Program-made: the position numbers and the translations under genes
DNA from: Bacteroidales bacterium
GTDB lineage: Bacteria > Bacteroidota > Bacteroidia > Bacteroidales > Muribaculaceae
Length of the DNA stretch: 6,274 bases
Reading direction: 5' to 3'
Assembly: GCA_900752535.1 (NCBI GenBank)
Contig: CAADVV010000465.1
Span: 1 to 6,274, forward strand
Part shown: piece after piece, positions 1-6,274 of the stretch
Layout: every line of letters begins with the position of its first letter
Position numbering within the stretch: position 1 is the stretch's first letter
Notes under the pieces: generated by a model
What the model was told of the DNA's origin: nothing
What the model saw: the letters and a program-made list of their open reading frames with translations, nothing else
Database searches by the model: none

Positions 1-120
1 CCCACCCGGCGCGTCATCGGCTCCTCGCCCCCCGGCGCTGACTCGCTCCGCGAGGGCTCCGGCGCCGGCGTGGCCATGCTCTCGGCCCTGCGTGCCGCCG
101 ACCTGATTGCCAATAGTTAA
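1..120 (+). CDS. glpB: Probable anaerobic glycerol-3-phosphate dehydrogenase subunit B, C-terminal end (partial)
   Basis: An open frame enters from the left edge and stops at TAA (118-120), leaving 39 codons. The visible peptide has a glycine-rich stretch, EGSGAGVAMLSALRAADLI, just before the end. A Gly-rich turn followed by an alanine-rich helix is what I expect at the C-terminus of FAD-type oxidoreductases, where it closes the flavin site. GlpB is the flavoprotein subunit of the anaerobic G3P dehydrogenase and is normally encoded directly before glpC. Here the stop lies 26 bp before the glpC start. The assignment rests mainly on this position and on the short glycine motif, so another FAD-dependent protein such as GlpA remains possible. 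The start and most of the gene lie outside the window. Confidence 0.7.
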   Translation, partial: PTRRVIGSSPPGADSLREGSGAGVAMLSALRAADLIANS

Positions 121-146
121 CCTTCTTTTTATTTCCCCACCGACCC

Positions 147-1421
147 ATGCAGCAAGCCAACATAAGCGTCAACAACTTCGAGCAGTGTACGAAGTGCACA
201 ATCTGCACCGCCTACTGCCCGGTGACCGCCGTCAACCCAATCTATCCCGGTCCGAAGCAGGCCGGTCCCGACGGCGAACGCTATCGTCTGAAGAACGCCG
301 AATTCTTTGACAACGCCCTGAAATACTGCCTGAACTGCAAGCGCTGTGAGGTGGCCTGCCCCTCTGACGTGCGCATCGGCGACATAATCCAGGCCGCACG
401 TCTGAAATATACCAAAGGGCGCCCCGCCCTGCGCGACACGATGCTCGCCAACACCGACTTCATGGGCACGATGGCCACCATGGTCGCCCCGATCGTCAAC
501 TGGTCGCTGTCGCTCAAACCCACCAAGGTGGTGATGGACAAGGTCCTGGGAATAGCCAAGGAGCGCACCTTCCCAAAATATGCCTCGCAGAAGTTCATGT
601 CGTGGTATAAGAGCCGCGCCGCCCGTGTCCAGGAGACATTCGACAAGAAAGTCACCTATTTCCACGGCTGCTATGTCAACTATAACAACCCCGGTCAGGG
701 CAAAGCCTTCGTGGCCGTCGCCAATGCATTGGGCTACGGCGTGATGACCATGCAGGGCGAGAAGTGCTGCGGCGTGGCCAAGATAGCCAACCGTCTGCTC
801 GACGAGGCCCGCCGCGACGCCGATATCAACACCGCTGCCATACGCCGCGCCCTCGCCGCCAACCCCGGCTCGGAGGTGGTCGGCACAAGCTCGACCTGCA
901 TCCTGACCTTGCGCGACGAATATCCCCACCTGCTCGGCATCGACAACCACGACGTCCACGACTCAATCAGCCTCTCGACGCGCTGGATCTCCCAGCTCCT
1001 GGAGTCGGGCTCGGTCCGTCTGGTGTGGCGCAAGGACTACCGCAAGCGCATAGCCTATCACACCCCCTGCCATATGGCCCGTCTGGGATGGGTGCCCTAC
1101 ACCGTCGGACTCCTGCGCATGATTCCCGGCGTCGAGCTGACCGAGCTCGTCCAGCAGTGCTGCGGCATCGCCGGCACCTATGGCTTCAAGAAAGAAAACT
1201 ACCGTTACTCACAGGAGATAGGCTCGGCCATCTTCACCCAGATACGCGACATCAACCCCGAGCTCGTGGCCACCGACTGCGAGACCTGCCGCTGGCAGAT
1301 CGAGATGTCGACGGGCTACGACGTGCTCAACCCCATCGAAATACTGGCCGACGCCCTCGCCCTCGAGGCCACAGCCCGCGCCAACGGCGTCGCCGACAAG
1401 TTTGCCATGCTCGGCCGCTGA
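147..1421 (+). CDS. glpC: Anaerobic glycerol-3-phosphate dehydrogenase subunit C (Fe-S electron-transfer subunit)
   Basis: The 424-residue product is the iron-sulfur subunit that takes electrons from the GlpA/GlpB flavoproteins and delivers them to the membrane quinone pool (menaquinone expected in Bacteroidales). Two 4Fe-4S ferredoxin motifs are seen near the N-terminus: C14/C17/C20/C24-P and C61/C64/C67/C71-P. They are joined by the GlpC-typical segment NPIYPGPKQAGPDGER. Two CCG (heterodisulfide-reductase-like) modules follow. The first has C175, then C207-C208-G, and only one later Cys (C251, in TSSTC). The second is complete, with C308 (HTPCH), C338-C339-G and C378-x-x-C381. The degenerate first module agrees with my memory of E. 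coli GlpC (about 396 residues), so I do not count it as damage. The C-terminus is some 20 residues longer. The ATG at 147 precedes the first cluster by 13 residues; the leader is pyrimidine-rich with no visible ribosome-binding site. ATA isoleucine codons are frequent here (9 of about 25), unlike in the downstream genes. Confidence 0.96.
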   Translation: MQQANISVNNFEQCTKCTICTAYCPVTAVNPIYPGPKQAGPDGERYRLKNAEFFDNALKYCLNCKRCEVACPSDVRIGDIIQAARLKYTKGRPALRDTMLANTDFMGTMATMVAPIVNWSLSLKPTKVVMDKVLGIAKERTFPKYASQKFMSWYKSRAARVQETFDKKVTYFHGCYVNYNNPGQGKAFVAVANALGYGVMTMQGEKCCGVAKIANRLLDEARRDADINTAAIRRALAANPGSEVVGTSSTCILTLRDEYPHLLGIDNHDVHDSISLSTRWISQLLESGSVRLVWRKDYRKRIAYHTPCHMARLGWVPYTVGLLRMIPGVELTELVQQCCGIAGTYGFKKENYRYSQEIGSAIFTQIRDINPELVATDCETCRWQIEMSTGYDVLNPIEILADALALEATARANGVADKFAMLGR

Positions 1422-1506
1422 GACAAACCTGACAATACCTCCCACACTGAATTTTCAAAAAATCCAACAATAACCCAGTCACAATCTAAACCAACCCTAA
1501 AAAATC

Positions 1507-2976
1507 ATGGCAAGATTTTTAGCACCTCCCGCCTTTAAGCCCGAACAGACAGGGCCGGGCGTTGACGCCCGCTACAAGCGCATGAGACTGCAGGTGTTCA
1601 CCGGCGCGTTTGTCGGTTATGCAGCCTTTTATATCGTTCGCAAAAACTTCTCTATGGCTATCCCGATGCTCGACAAGTTCGGCATCGACAAAGGCGAGCT
1701 CGGTACGGTTCTCGCCATGAACGCCATCGCCTATGCTCTCTCTAAATTCCTGATGGGCTCGGTGTCAGACCGCTCCGACGCCCGCAAGTTCCTCCCCCTC
1801 GGCCTGATACTCGCCGCCATCGCCATGGCCTTCATGGTATGGCCTATCCAGGCTTTTGACCTCGTCACCCATCCCGAGCGCAAGATGTGGGCCCTCTTCC
1901 TGCTGGGCGCCCTCAACTTCCTCGTCGGCTGGTTCAACGGCATGGGCTGGCCTCCGTGTGGACGCGTCATGACCCACTGGTTCAGCCAGAACGAGCGCGG
2001 CACATGGATGTCAATCTGGAACTGCGCCCACAACGTCGGCGGCGCGCTCGTCGGTCCTATGGCCGTTTACGGCGCCGCATGGTTCGGCTCATGGTTCTAC
2101 GGCTCACACCAGGACCTCTACTTCTTGGCCGGTACGTTCCTCTTCCCCGCCGCCTGCGCCATCCTGATAGCCCTCGTCGCCTACTGTCTGCTGCGTGACA
2201 CCCCTCAGTCGGTCGGCCTCCCCTCGATCGAGAAGTGGCGTAACGACTATCCCAAAAACTACTCGGCCAAATCGGAGCAGGTGCTCTCGACCAAGGAAAT
2301 CTTCTTCAAATATGTCTTTAACAACAAGTTCCTCTGGTATATCGCCTGCGCCAACGCCTTCATCTATATGGTGCGCTACGGTGCACTCGACTGGGCTCCC
2401 ACACTGCTGACAAACGCCGGTTTCGACATCAAGCAGGCCGGCTGGGCATACTTCGCCTTTGAAATCGCCGCCATCCCCGGCACCCTCTTCTGCGGCTGGC
2501 TCTCAGACAAGGTCTTCAAGGGACGCCGCGCCCTGCCGACCATCATCTTCATGGCCCTCATCATCGGCTTCCTCGTCCTCTACTGGCAGTTCTACACCAA
2601 CATCACCATGGCCCTCATCTGCCTCATCGGCATCGGCTTCCTCATCTACGGCCCCGTGATGCTTATCGGTGTGCAGGCCCTCGACCTCGCCCCGAAGAAC
2701 GCCGCCGGAACGGCCGCCGGTCTGACCGGATTCTTCGGCTACTTCTTCGGCACCGCCATCCTGGCCAACATGCTCATCGGTTGGATTGCCGACAACGCCG
2801 GCTGGGGCTGGACATTCATGGCCCTCATCGTCGCCTGTATCCTCTCCATCTTCTTCATGGGCCTGACCTACAAGGAGGAGCAGTATCTCGTAGAGCGTAA
2901 CCGCACGAACCGTCCCGACGACAAGGACATCACCAAAGAAGACGTCGACGCTCCGTTTGACAACACCAAAAAGTGA
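1507..2976 (+). CDS. glpT: Glycerol-3-phosphate:phosphate antiporter (MFS, organophosphate:Pi family)
   Basis: This 489-residue, very hydrophobic protein has the expected 12 membrane segments of a major-facilitator transporter and imports G3P through the inner membrane in exchange for inorganic phosphate. The family's functional residues can be placed. R45-K46 lie in YIVRKNF of helix 1, at the same numbers as in E. coli GlpT. D88-R89 lie in the helix 2-3 loop (SDRSDARKFLP). H175 lies in the WNCAHNVGG motif, matching E. coli H165. R290 lies in MVRYGALDWAP, matching E. coli R269. GMGWPPCGR is also typical. The protein is about 37 residues longer than E. coli GlpT (452). Part of this is an inserted loop at about 114-127, and part is a highly charged cytoplasmic tail after about residue 458. 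The conserved Arg pair favours G3P; a hexose-phosphate relative (UhpT-like) is less likely given the glpC neighbour. It lies 85 bp after glpC with no terminator between them, so co-transcription is likely. The leader is A-rich without a Shine-Dalgarno sequence. Confidence 0.94.
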   Translation: MARFLAPPAFKPEQTGPGVDARYKRMRLQVFTGAFVGYAAFYIVRKNFSMAIPMLDKFGIDKGELGTVLAMNAIAYALSKFLMGSVSDRSDARKFLPLGLILAAIAMAFMVWPIQAFDLVTHPERKMWALFLLGALNFLVGWFNGMGWPPCGRVMTHWFSQNERGTWMSIWNCAHNVGGALVGPMAVYGAAWFGSWFYGSHQDLYFLAGTFLFPAACAILIALVAYCLLRDTPQSVGLPSIEKWRNDYPKNYSAKSEQVLSTKEIFFKYVFNNKFLWYIACANAFIYMVRYGALDWAPTLLTNAGFDIKQAGWAYFAFEIAAIPGTLFCGWLSDKVFKGRRALPTIIFMALIIGFLVLYWQFYTNITMALICLIGIGFLIYGPVMLIGVQALDLAPKNAAGTAAGLTGFFGYFFGTAILANMLIGWIADNAGWGWTFMALIVACILSIFFMGLTYKEEQYLVERNRTNRPDDKDITKEDVDAPFDNTKK

Positions 2977-3014
2977 TTTTTCCACTGACCCCCATTAGAA
3001 TATGATGTGATTAG

Positions 3015-3059
3015 TGACGGCCCGCCACCCGGCCACTCCGCCACGGCGGCGGGCCGTCA
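3015..3059 (+). terminator. GC-rich stem-loop after glpT; possible terminator or mRNA-processing/stability element
   Basis: A perfect 12-bp inverted repeat pairs 3015-3026 (TGACGGCCCGCC) with 3048-3059 (GGCGGGCCGTCA) around a 21-base loop. It starts 38 bases after the glpT stop. The stem is strong enough to stop polymerase or protect a 3' end. However, no T-run follows on either strand (AAAATATG follows on +), so it is not a canonical intrinsic terminator. The left arm and loop hold three GCCAC copies at exact 8-base spacing (3024, 3032, 3040). A second small inverted repeat, GGACC/GGTCC, follows at 3073-3089. The rest of the gap up to 3182 is an AT-rich leader with no recognisable promoter. 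Confidence 0.45.
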
Positions 3060-3182
3060 AAAATATGTTCCCGGACCCACGGGCGGTCCTCTCCCCCCAC
3101 CACATTTCGCTTCAACCATAAACACTTAGCAGAAAAAACAATTCAAATAATAACCATCTAACCCACACTTTTTTATTCTCTT

Positions 3183-4757
3183 ATGATTAAAAACGCTGTC
3201 CTGACCGGTCTTGCCCTCTGCGGCACGCTGGCTGCCCTGACTTCCTGCGACCATCAGGAATTCACCAACGAGAAGGAAGATGCTAAACGCATCGACGTCC
3301 AGGTTATCTCCCCCGAGATGGCTAAAGTGCGTGACTACGTGCCCCTCTACTGCGTCATCGCTCACCGCGGCTCGACGTTCTGGGCTCCCGAAGAAACCGA
3401 AGCTGCCTGGCGCTGGGCCCGCAACATGGGTGCCGACTACCTCGAGAGCGACCTCCAGGCTTCTAAAGACTGCGTAGTCCTCGCCAACCACGACGACAAC
3501 CTCTCGCGCACAACCAACATCGAGAATGTCTTCAGCGAATACGTTCCCTCGACCCGCAAAGACTTCTATCGTTCATTCAAAAACGCCGACGGCTCACAGC
3601 ACTTCTCGGAGAAAGACATCGAGGAGCAGTATGCCTGCGACGTAAACTCGTTCCGTCCCTACTATGCAATGTCATATTACTATCACGAGCTCCTGATGCT
3701 CGACGCCGGCACGTGGTTCAACGAGACTTCTCAGGAACAGGCCCGTCCGTCGTTCACCGAGCAGCACCAGTATGTATCGGCCCTGCGTGACCAGATTGCA
3801 TATGCCGAGGGCAAACGCCTCCGCCGCGACGCTCAGGGCGAACGCATCCTGACCTACAAAATCAAAGATGAGTATGCCGACATGACTCTGGCCCAGATCC
3901 GCGCCGCCATGCCTCAGGCCAAATACATGGCTTTCGTCGAATACAGCTTCGCCGACGCTTACGAGCCCGATCCCAAGGACAACGGCAACCGTCCCGGCAT
4001 CTACCCCGAATTCAAGGAGTCATGGGTTAACCCCTCCAACATGGTTCAGCTCGTCTATGACGAACTCGACGCATGCGGCTGGAACATCATCACCAAGAAG
4101 GAGCCCGAAAACACTCCCTTCTACGTGAACGGCAAGGTCAACATCGGCAACACCAACGGTAAGGTCATCCTCCAGACGTTCACCTTCGACGCCCTCCGTC
4201 AGTACAAGGAAGTCTTCAAAGGACAGGTGCCCATGTGCTACCTCCTCTGGAAAGGCACTTATGCGACCGACCTGACCTACGACACCCCGACCGGCTACGC
4301 CGACATCATCCAGTTCGCTCTCAACAACGGCTGTCACATCATCGGCCCGGCCATCTCAGGCGCTCCCAACAACTATCCCGAGATGAACAACCCCTGGCAG
4401 GCCTACATGATCCGCAAGGCCGGCATGATCAACCACCCCTACTCGTTTGACTCTTACGCTCAGATGGGCAAATATATGGGCATCTACAACTACGGCATCG
4501 CCACCTCTTATGACGACCTGATGCGCATCACGGTGAAGCCCACCCCCTACACCGTCTTCACATCTGACCAGAGCATGCCTATCTACATGGACGGCTTCTT
4601 CACCAACCGCTCTGAGATGTCGCTTCGCTTCATGATTGAGCAGGGCTTCCGCTGCAACACCCTTCCCAACCCCTTCACCGGCGCCACATATGACAACTCA
4701 CAGGCACCCCACGTTGTGCCTGACGCTGTCGCCGTCCTCGAGGAACTGGGCTATTGA
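3183..4757 (+). CDS. glpQ: GlpQ-family glycerophosphodiester phosphodiesterase, predicted lipoprotein
   Basis: The 524-residue product should hydrolyse glycerophosphodiesters (deacylated phospholipids) to sn-glycerol-3-phosphate and an alcohol outside the inner membrane. Residues 1-22 form a lipoprotein signal: K3, a hydrophobic stretch and the lipobox L19-T-S-C22. The GDPD catalytic signatures follow in order: H61-R62-G63; E88-S-D90 (metal ligands, in YLESDLQASKD); H103-D104; and a third acidic ligand, E276, in GIYPEFKESW, which resembles the GIYPEIKAPW region of GlpQ. An AGTWFN segment between them is also family-typical. Length is well above E. coli GlpQ (about 358 residues); much of the excess lies between H103 and E276. 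Residues just after C22 are acid-rich (D23, E26, E30, E32, D33), so export to the cell surface is possible but not shown. It follows glpT by 206 bp, with a stem-loop between, and precedes a porin by 69 bp, so glpQ and the porin probably share a transcript. I saw no ATA isoleucine codons. The leader just before ATG is T-rich with no ribosome-binding site. Confidence 0.92.
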   Translation: MIKNAVLTGLALCGTLAALTSCDHQEFTNEKEDAKRIDVQVISPEMAKVRDYVPLYCVIAHRGSTFWAPEETEAAWRWARNMGADYLESDLQASKDCVVLANHDDNLSRTTNIENVFSEYVPSTRKDFYRSFKNADGSQHFSEKDIEEQYACDVNSFRPYYAMSYYYHELLMLDAGTWFNETSQEQARPSFTEQHQYVSALRDQIAYAEGKRLRRDAQGERILTYKIKDEYADMTLAQIRAAMPQAKYMAFVEYSFADAYEPDPKDNGNRPGIYPEFKESWVNPSNMVQLVYDELDACGWNIITKKEPENTPFYVNGKVNIGNTNGKVILQTFTFDALRQYKEVFKGQVPMCYLLWKGTYATDLTYDTPTGYADIIQFALNNGCHIIGPAISGAPNNYPEMNNPWQAYMIRKAGMINHPYSFDSYAQMGKYMGIYNYGIATSYDDLMRITVKPTPYTVFTSDQSMPIYMDGFFTNRSEMSLRFMIEQGFRCNTLPNPFTGATYDNSQAPHVVPDAVAVLEELGY

Positions 4758-4826
4758 TTACCATATATCCCAACCATCCCAATCAACATTTATTCACAGC
4801 ACAAATAAACGAGCAATAACCCAATT

Positions 4827-6155
4827 ATGAAAAAATATATCATCCTGCCGATGATGGCTGTTGCCCTCGCCGGCTACGCCCAGGATTTCGACAACGAACC
4901 CACCGTCAACCTCCAGAAGGACGACATGAAATTCACTGTCGGCGCACGCATGATGGCCGATGTCGCCTACTATCACAGCGACTTCACTCCCCTGAAGTCA
5001 GGCGCCTCACTGGCCGACGCACGCATCCGCACGTCGTTCACCTATAAAGACTGGTACTTCTATGCCGACTTCGGCTTCGGCGGCGGCAAGTTCTCGCAGA
5101 AGAACATCTTCGCCCAGTGGCAGAAGGAAAACTGGGCCGGCGGCTACAACGCCGTGAAGGCCGGTTACTACAACGACCCCGGTTCGATGTCGCGCAACAC
5201 CTCGCTCGGCTCATACCACTTCATCTCGCGCCCCAGCTCTGTCATGGCGCTCGGCATAGGCCGTGAGCTCGGTCTGAGCTACAAGTTCTATAACAACACC
5301 TTCCTGGCCAACCAGGGCGTCTTCACCGACCACGCCTACAACCAGCAGATCGCCGGCTTCGACGGTGTCAGCATCTCGGGCCGCTGGCTCTATCGTCCCA
5401 TCAACAACGAGGACCAGACCTTCCACATCGGCGCTAACCTGCGCTTCGCCCACACCGGCGGCGGCGAGGTTGTCAACAACGTCATGAAGAAATCCGTGAC
5501 CCTCTCGACAGCCATGGAGACCTATGTAGACGGCACCGAAGACCTTGTTTCGGCCGAGCTCCCCTGGGCCAACAACATCCTCAACGTTGGCGCCGAGCTC
5601 CTCTACCGCAACCCGAAATTCTTTGCCCGCGGTGAGTTCCTCTACAAACGCGTCACAAAAAAACGCGACTCATACTCGCTCTTCGAAGACGCTCAGAACA
5701 ACATCGACTGCTGGGGCACATATGAGGCGTGGCTCGCTGCCAACCCCCTGCGCACCAACAATTTCTATGGCGGTTATGTCGAGCTCGGCTACATGATCTT
5801 CGGCAACCCCTACACCTACTCGAACGCTGACGGTGTGCTCGGCGGCCTCTCGGGCAAATCGCTCGAAATCGTTGCCCGCTACAACTACACCGGCCTCAAC
5901 GACATCGTTGACGGTGAATACTACTCGGCCGGCCGCGACCAGTACTATCCCGCCGGTTACATGCAGGACTACCCCTACAACTCGTCATCGGTTGGCGGCG
6001 GGAACCTCAACTCGTTCACCGTTGGTCTCAACTTCTCGTTCAACAAATATGTCCAGGTTATGGCTGACTACACCTACTCTCGCCTTGACCGCGACAAACT
6101 CCCCTACGACCGTGACTTCCACGCCCTCCAGGGCCGCGTGATGTTCACCTTCTGA
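4827..6155 (+). CDS. OprO/OprP-like outer-membrane porin (phosphate-selective porin family)
   Basis: The 442-residue product has an N-terminal signal peptide (MKKYIILPMMAVALAGYA, likely cleaved before Q19). After it comes a beta-barrel-like sequence rich in Tyr, Trp, Phe, Asn and Gly with alternating polar and hydrophobic residues. It ends in phenylalanine (GRVMFTF), the usual outer-membrane-protein terminus recognised by the Bam machinery. The region at about 35-100 (VGARMMADVAYY; a DARIR segment followed by YKDWYFYADFGF) and the later GISGRW-like strand pattern resemble the OprO/OprP porin family of Bacteroidota. In Pseudomonas these porins pass phosphate or polyphosphate. Here the substrate is more likely a glycerophosphodiester or G3P because of the glp neighbours; that is inference. 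No TonB box, plug domain or SusD partner is seen, so uptake would be passive. It starts 69 bp after glpQ and is followed by a strong terminator, which makes it the last gene of the unit. One ATA isoleucine codon was noticed. Confidence 0.88.
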   Translation: MKKYIILPMMAVALAGYAQDFDNEPTVNLQKDDMKFTVGARMMADVAYYHSDFTPLKSGASLADARIRTSFTYKDWYFYADFGFGGGKFSQKNIFAQWQKENWAGGYNAVKAGYYNDPGSMSRNTSLGSYHFISRPSSVMALGIGRELGLSYKFYNNTFLANQGVFTDHAYNQQIAGFDGVSISGRWLYRPINNEDQTFHIGANLRFAHTGGGEVVNNVMKKSVTLSTAMETYVDGTEDLVSAELPWANNILNVGAELLYRNPKFFARGEFLYKRVTKKRDSYSLFEDAQNNIDCWGTYEAWLAANPLRTNNFYGGYVELGYMIFGNPYTYSNADGVLGGLSGKSLEIVARYNYTGLNDIVDGEYYSAGRDQYYPAGYMQDYPYNSSSVGGGNLNSFTVGLNFSFNKYVQVMADYTYSRLDRDKLPYDRDFHALQGRVMFTF

Positions 6156-6180
6156 TTTCAACCTGAAAAGTCAATCCCGG

Positions 6181-6224
6181 GGGGCTGTGTCATAATTCAG
6201 TTTTACGGCACAGCCTCTCTTTTT
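6181..6224 (+). terminator. Intrinsic (Rho-independent) terminator after the porin gene
   Basis: The arms at 6181-6191 (GGGGCTGTGTC) and 6207-6217 (GGCACAGCCTC) pair over 11 positions, including G-U pairs. The stem can continue inward past one mismatch (A6192/C6206) through ATAA/TTTA-like pairs, leaving a 7-base loop. TCTTTTTG follows at once, with five T in a row at 6220-6224. It starts 25 bases after the porin stop. GGCTGTGTC/GACACAGCC-type hairpins are common terminators in Bacteroidales by my recollection. The remaining bases to 6274 hold no gene that I can see. Confidence 0.88.
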
Positions 6225-6274
6225 GTTGCATTGAGGTTTGGATATTTCAGGCGGCTGATTTTTGAGAATTATTC

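Noticed and set aside
897..899. Loss of a Cys in the first CCG module of GlpC (single C251 instead of CxxC)
   Set aside because: The same TSSTC pattern is present in E. coli GlpC as I remember it, so it is the normal state of the family.
129..959. Long minus-strand open frame (276 codons) opposite glpC
   Set aside because: It is an antisense shadow of a GC-rich, third-position-C gene. glpC has all its family motifs in the + frame, and the minus product shows no recognisable domain.
764..1432. Overlapping + strand frame of 222 codons inside glpC
   Set aside because: The translation is almost wholly Arg/Pro/His-rich low-complexity sequence, typical of an out-of-frame reading of GC-rich DNA.
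2503..2985. Minus-strand frame of 160 codons opposite the glpT 3' end
   Set aside because: The Glu/Asp/Val/Gly-rich product mirrors the membrane-protein codons on the other strand; no motif or independent support is seen.
3016..3058. Minus-strand string GGAGTGGCCGGGTGG resembling the D-arm region of a serine tRNA
   Set aside because: No T-arm (GTTCGAATC-like), anticodon arm or acceptor stem is found around it. The similarity is explained by the GC-rich hairpin.
3100..3182. Possible promoter for glpQ in the AT-rich leader
   Set aside because: No TAnnTTTG box at acceptable spacing from a TTTG box was found, so only a general AT-rich leader can be stated.
6237..6264. TTTG plus GATTTTTG resembling a Bacteroidales -33/-7 promoter for a gene beyond the window
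   Set aside because: The -7 box lacks its first T and the spacer is 16 bases, shorter than the usual 19-21. No downstream gene is visible to support it.

Overview
The window looks like the 3' part of a glycerol-3-phosphate (G3P) / glycerophosphodiester utilisation locus from a GC-rich member of the Bacteroidales. A gut Muribaculaceae-like organism is my best guess. The reasons are: coding regions with strong C preference at third positions; short AT- and C-rich gaps between genes with no clear Shine-Dalgarno sequence; a lipoprotein-type GlpQ; and an OprO/OprP-type outer-membrane porin as usually seen in Bacteroidota. The genus is inference, because no rRNA or marker gene is present.

All genes lie on the + strand. 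Bases 1-120 hold the last 39 codons of a gene that is probably glpB. Then come glpC (147-1421, two-cluster Fe-S subunit of anaerobic G3P dehydrogenase), glpT (1507-2976, G3P:phosphate antiporter), a large GlpQ-family glycerophosphodiester phosphodiesterase lipoprotein (3183-4757) and an OprO/P-like porin (4827-6155). The window ends with a clear intrinsic terminator (6181-6224) and about 50 bases in which I see no gene.

The gaps are 26 bp (glpB-glpC), 85 bp (glpC-glpT), 206 bp (glpT-glpQ) and 69 bp (glpQ-porin). The 206-bp gap carries a GC-rich stem-loop (3015-3059), then a smaller inverted repeat (GGACC/GGTCC, 3073-3089), then an AT-rich leader. It may therefore divide the locus into a glpBCT transcript and a glpQ-porin transcript, or lower read-through. 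I could not find a convincing Bacteroidales -7 box (TAnnTTTG) there.

The genes make a coherent pathway. The porin admits glycerophosphodiesters (or G3P) through the outer membrane. The GlpQ lipoprotein cleaves glycerophosphodiesters, such as deacylated phospholipids, to G3P plus an alcohol. GlpT brings G3P through the inner membrane in exchange for phosphate. GlpABC oxidises G3P to dihydroxyacetone phosphate and passes electrons to the quinone pool. The families are all known. The interesting parts are the compact arrangement from outer membrane to respiratory chain, the dedicated porin and the enlarged GlpQ.
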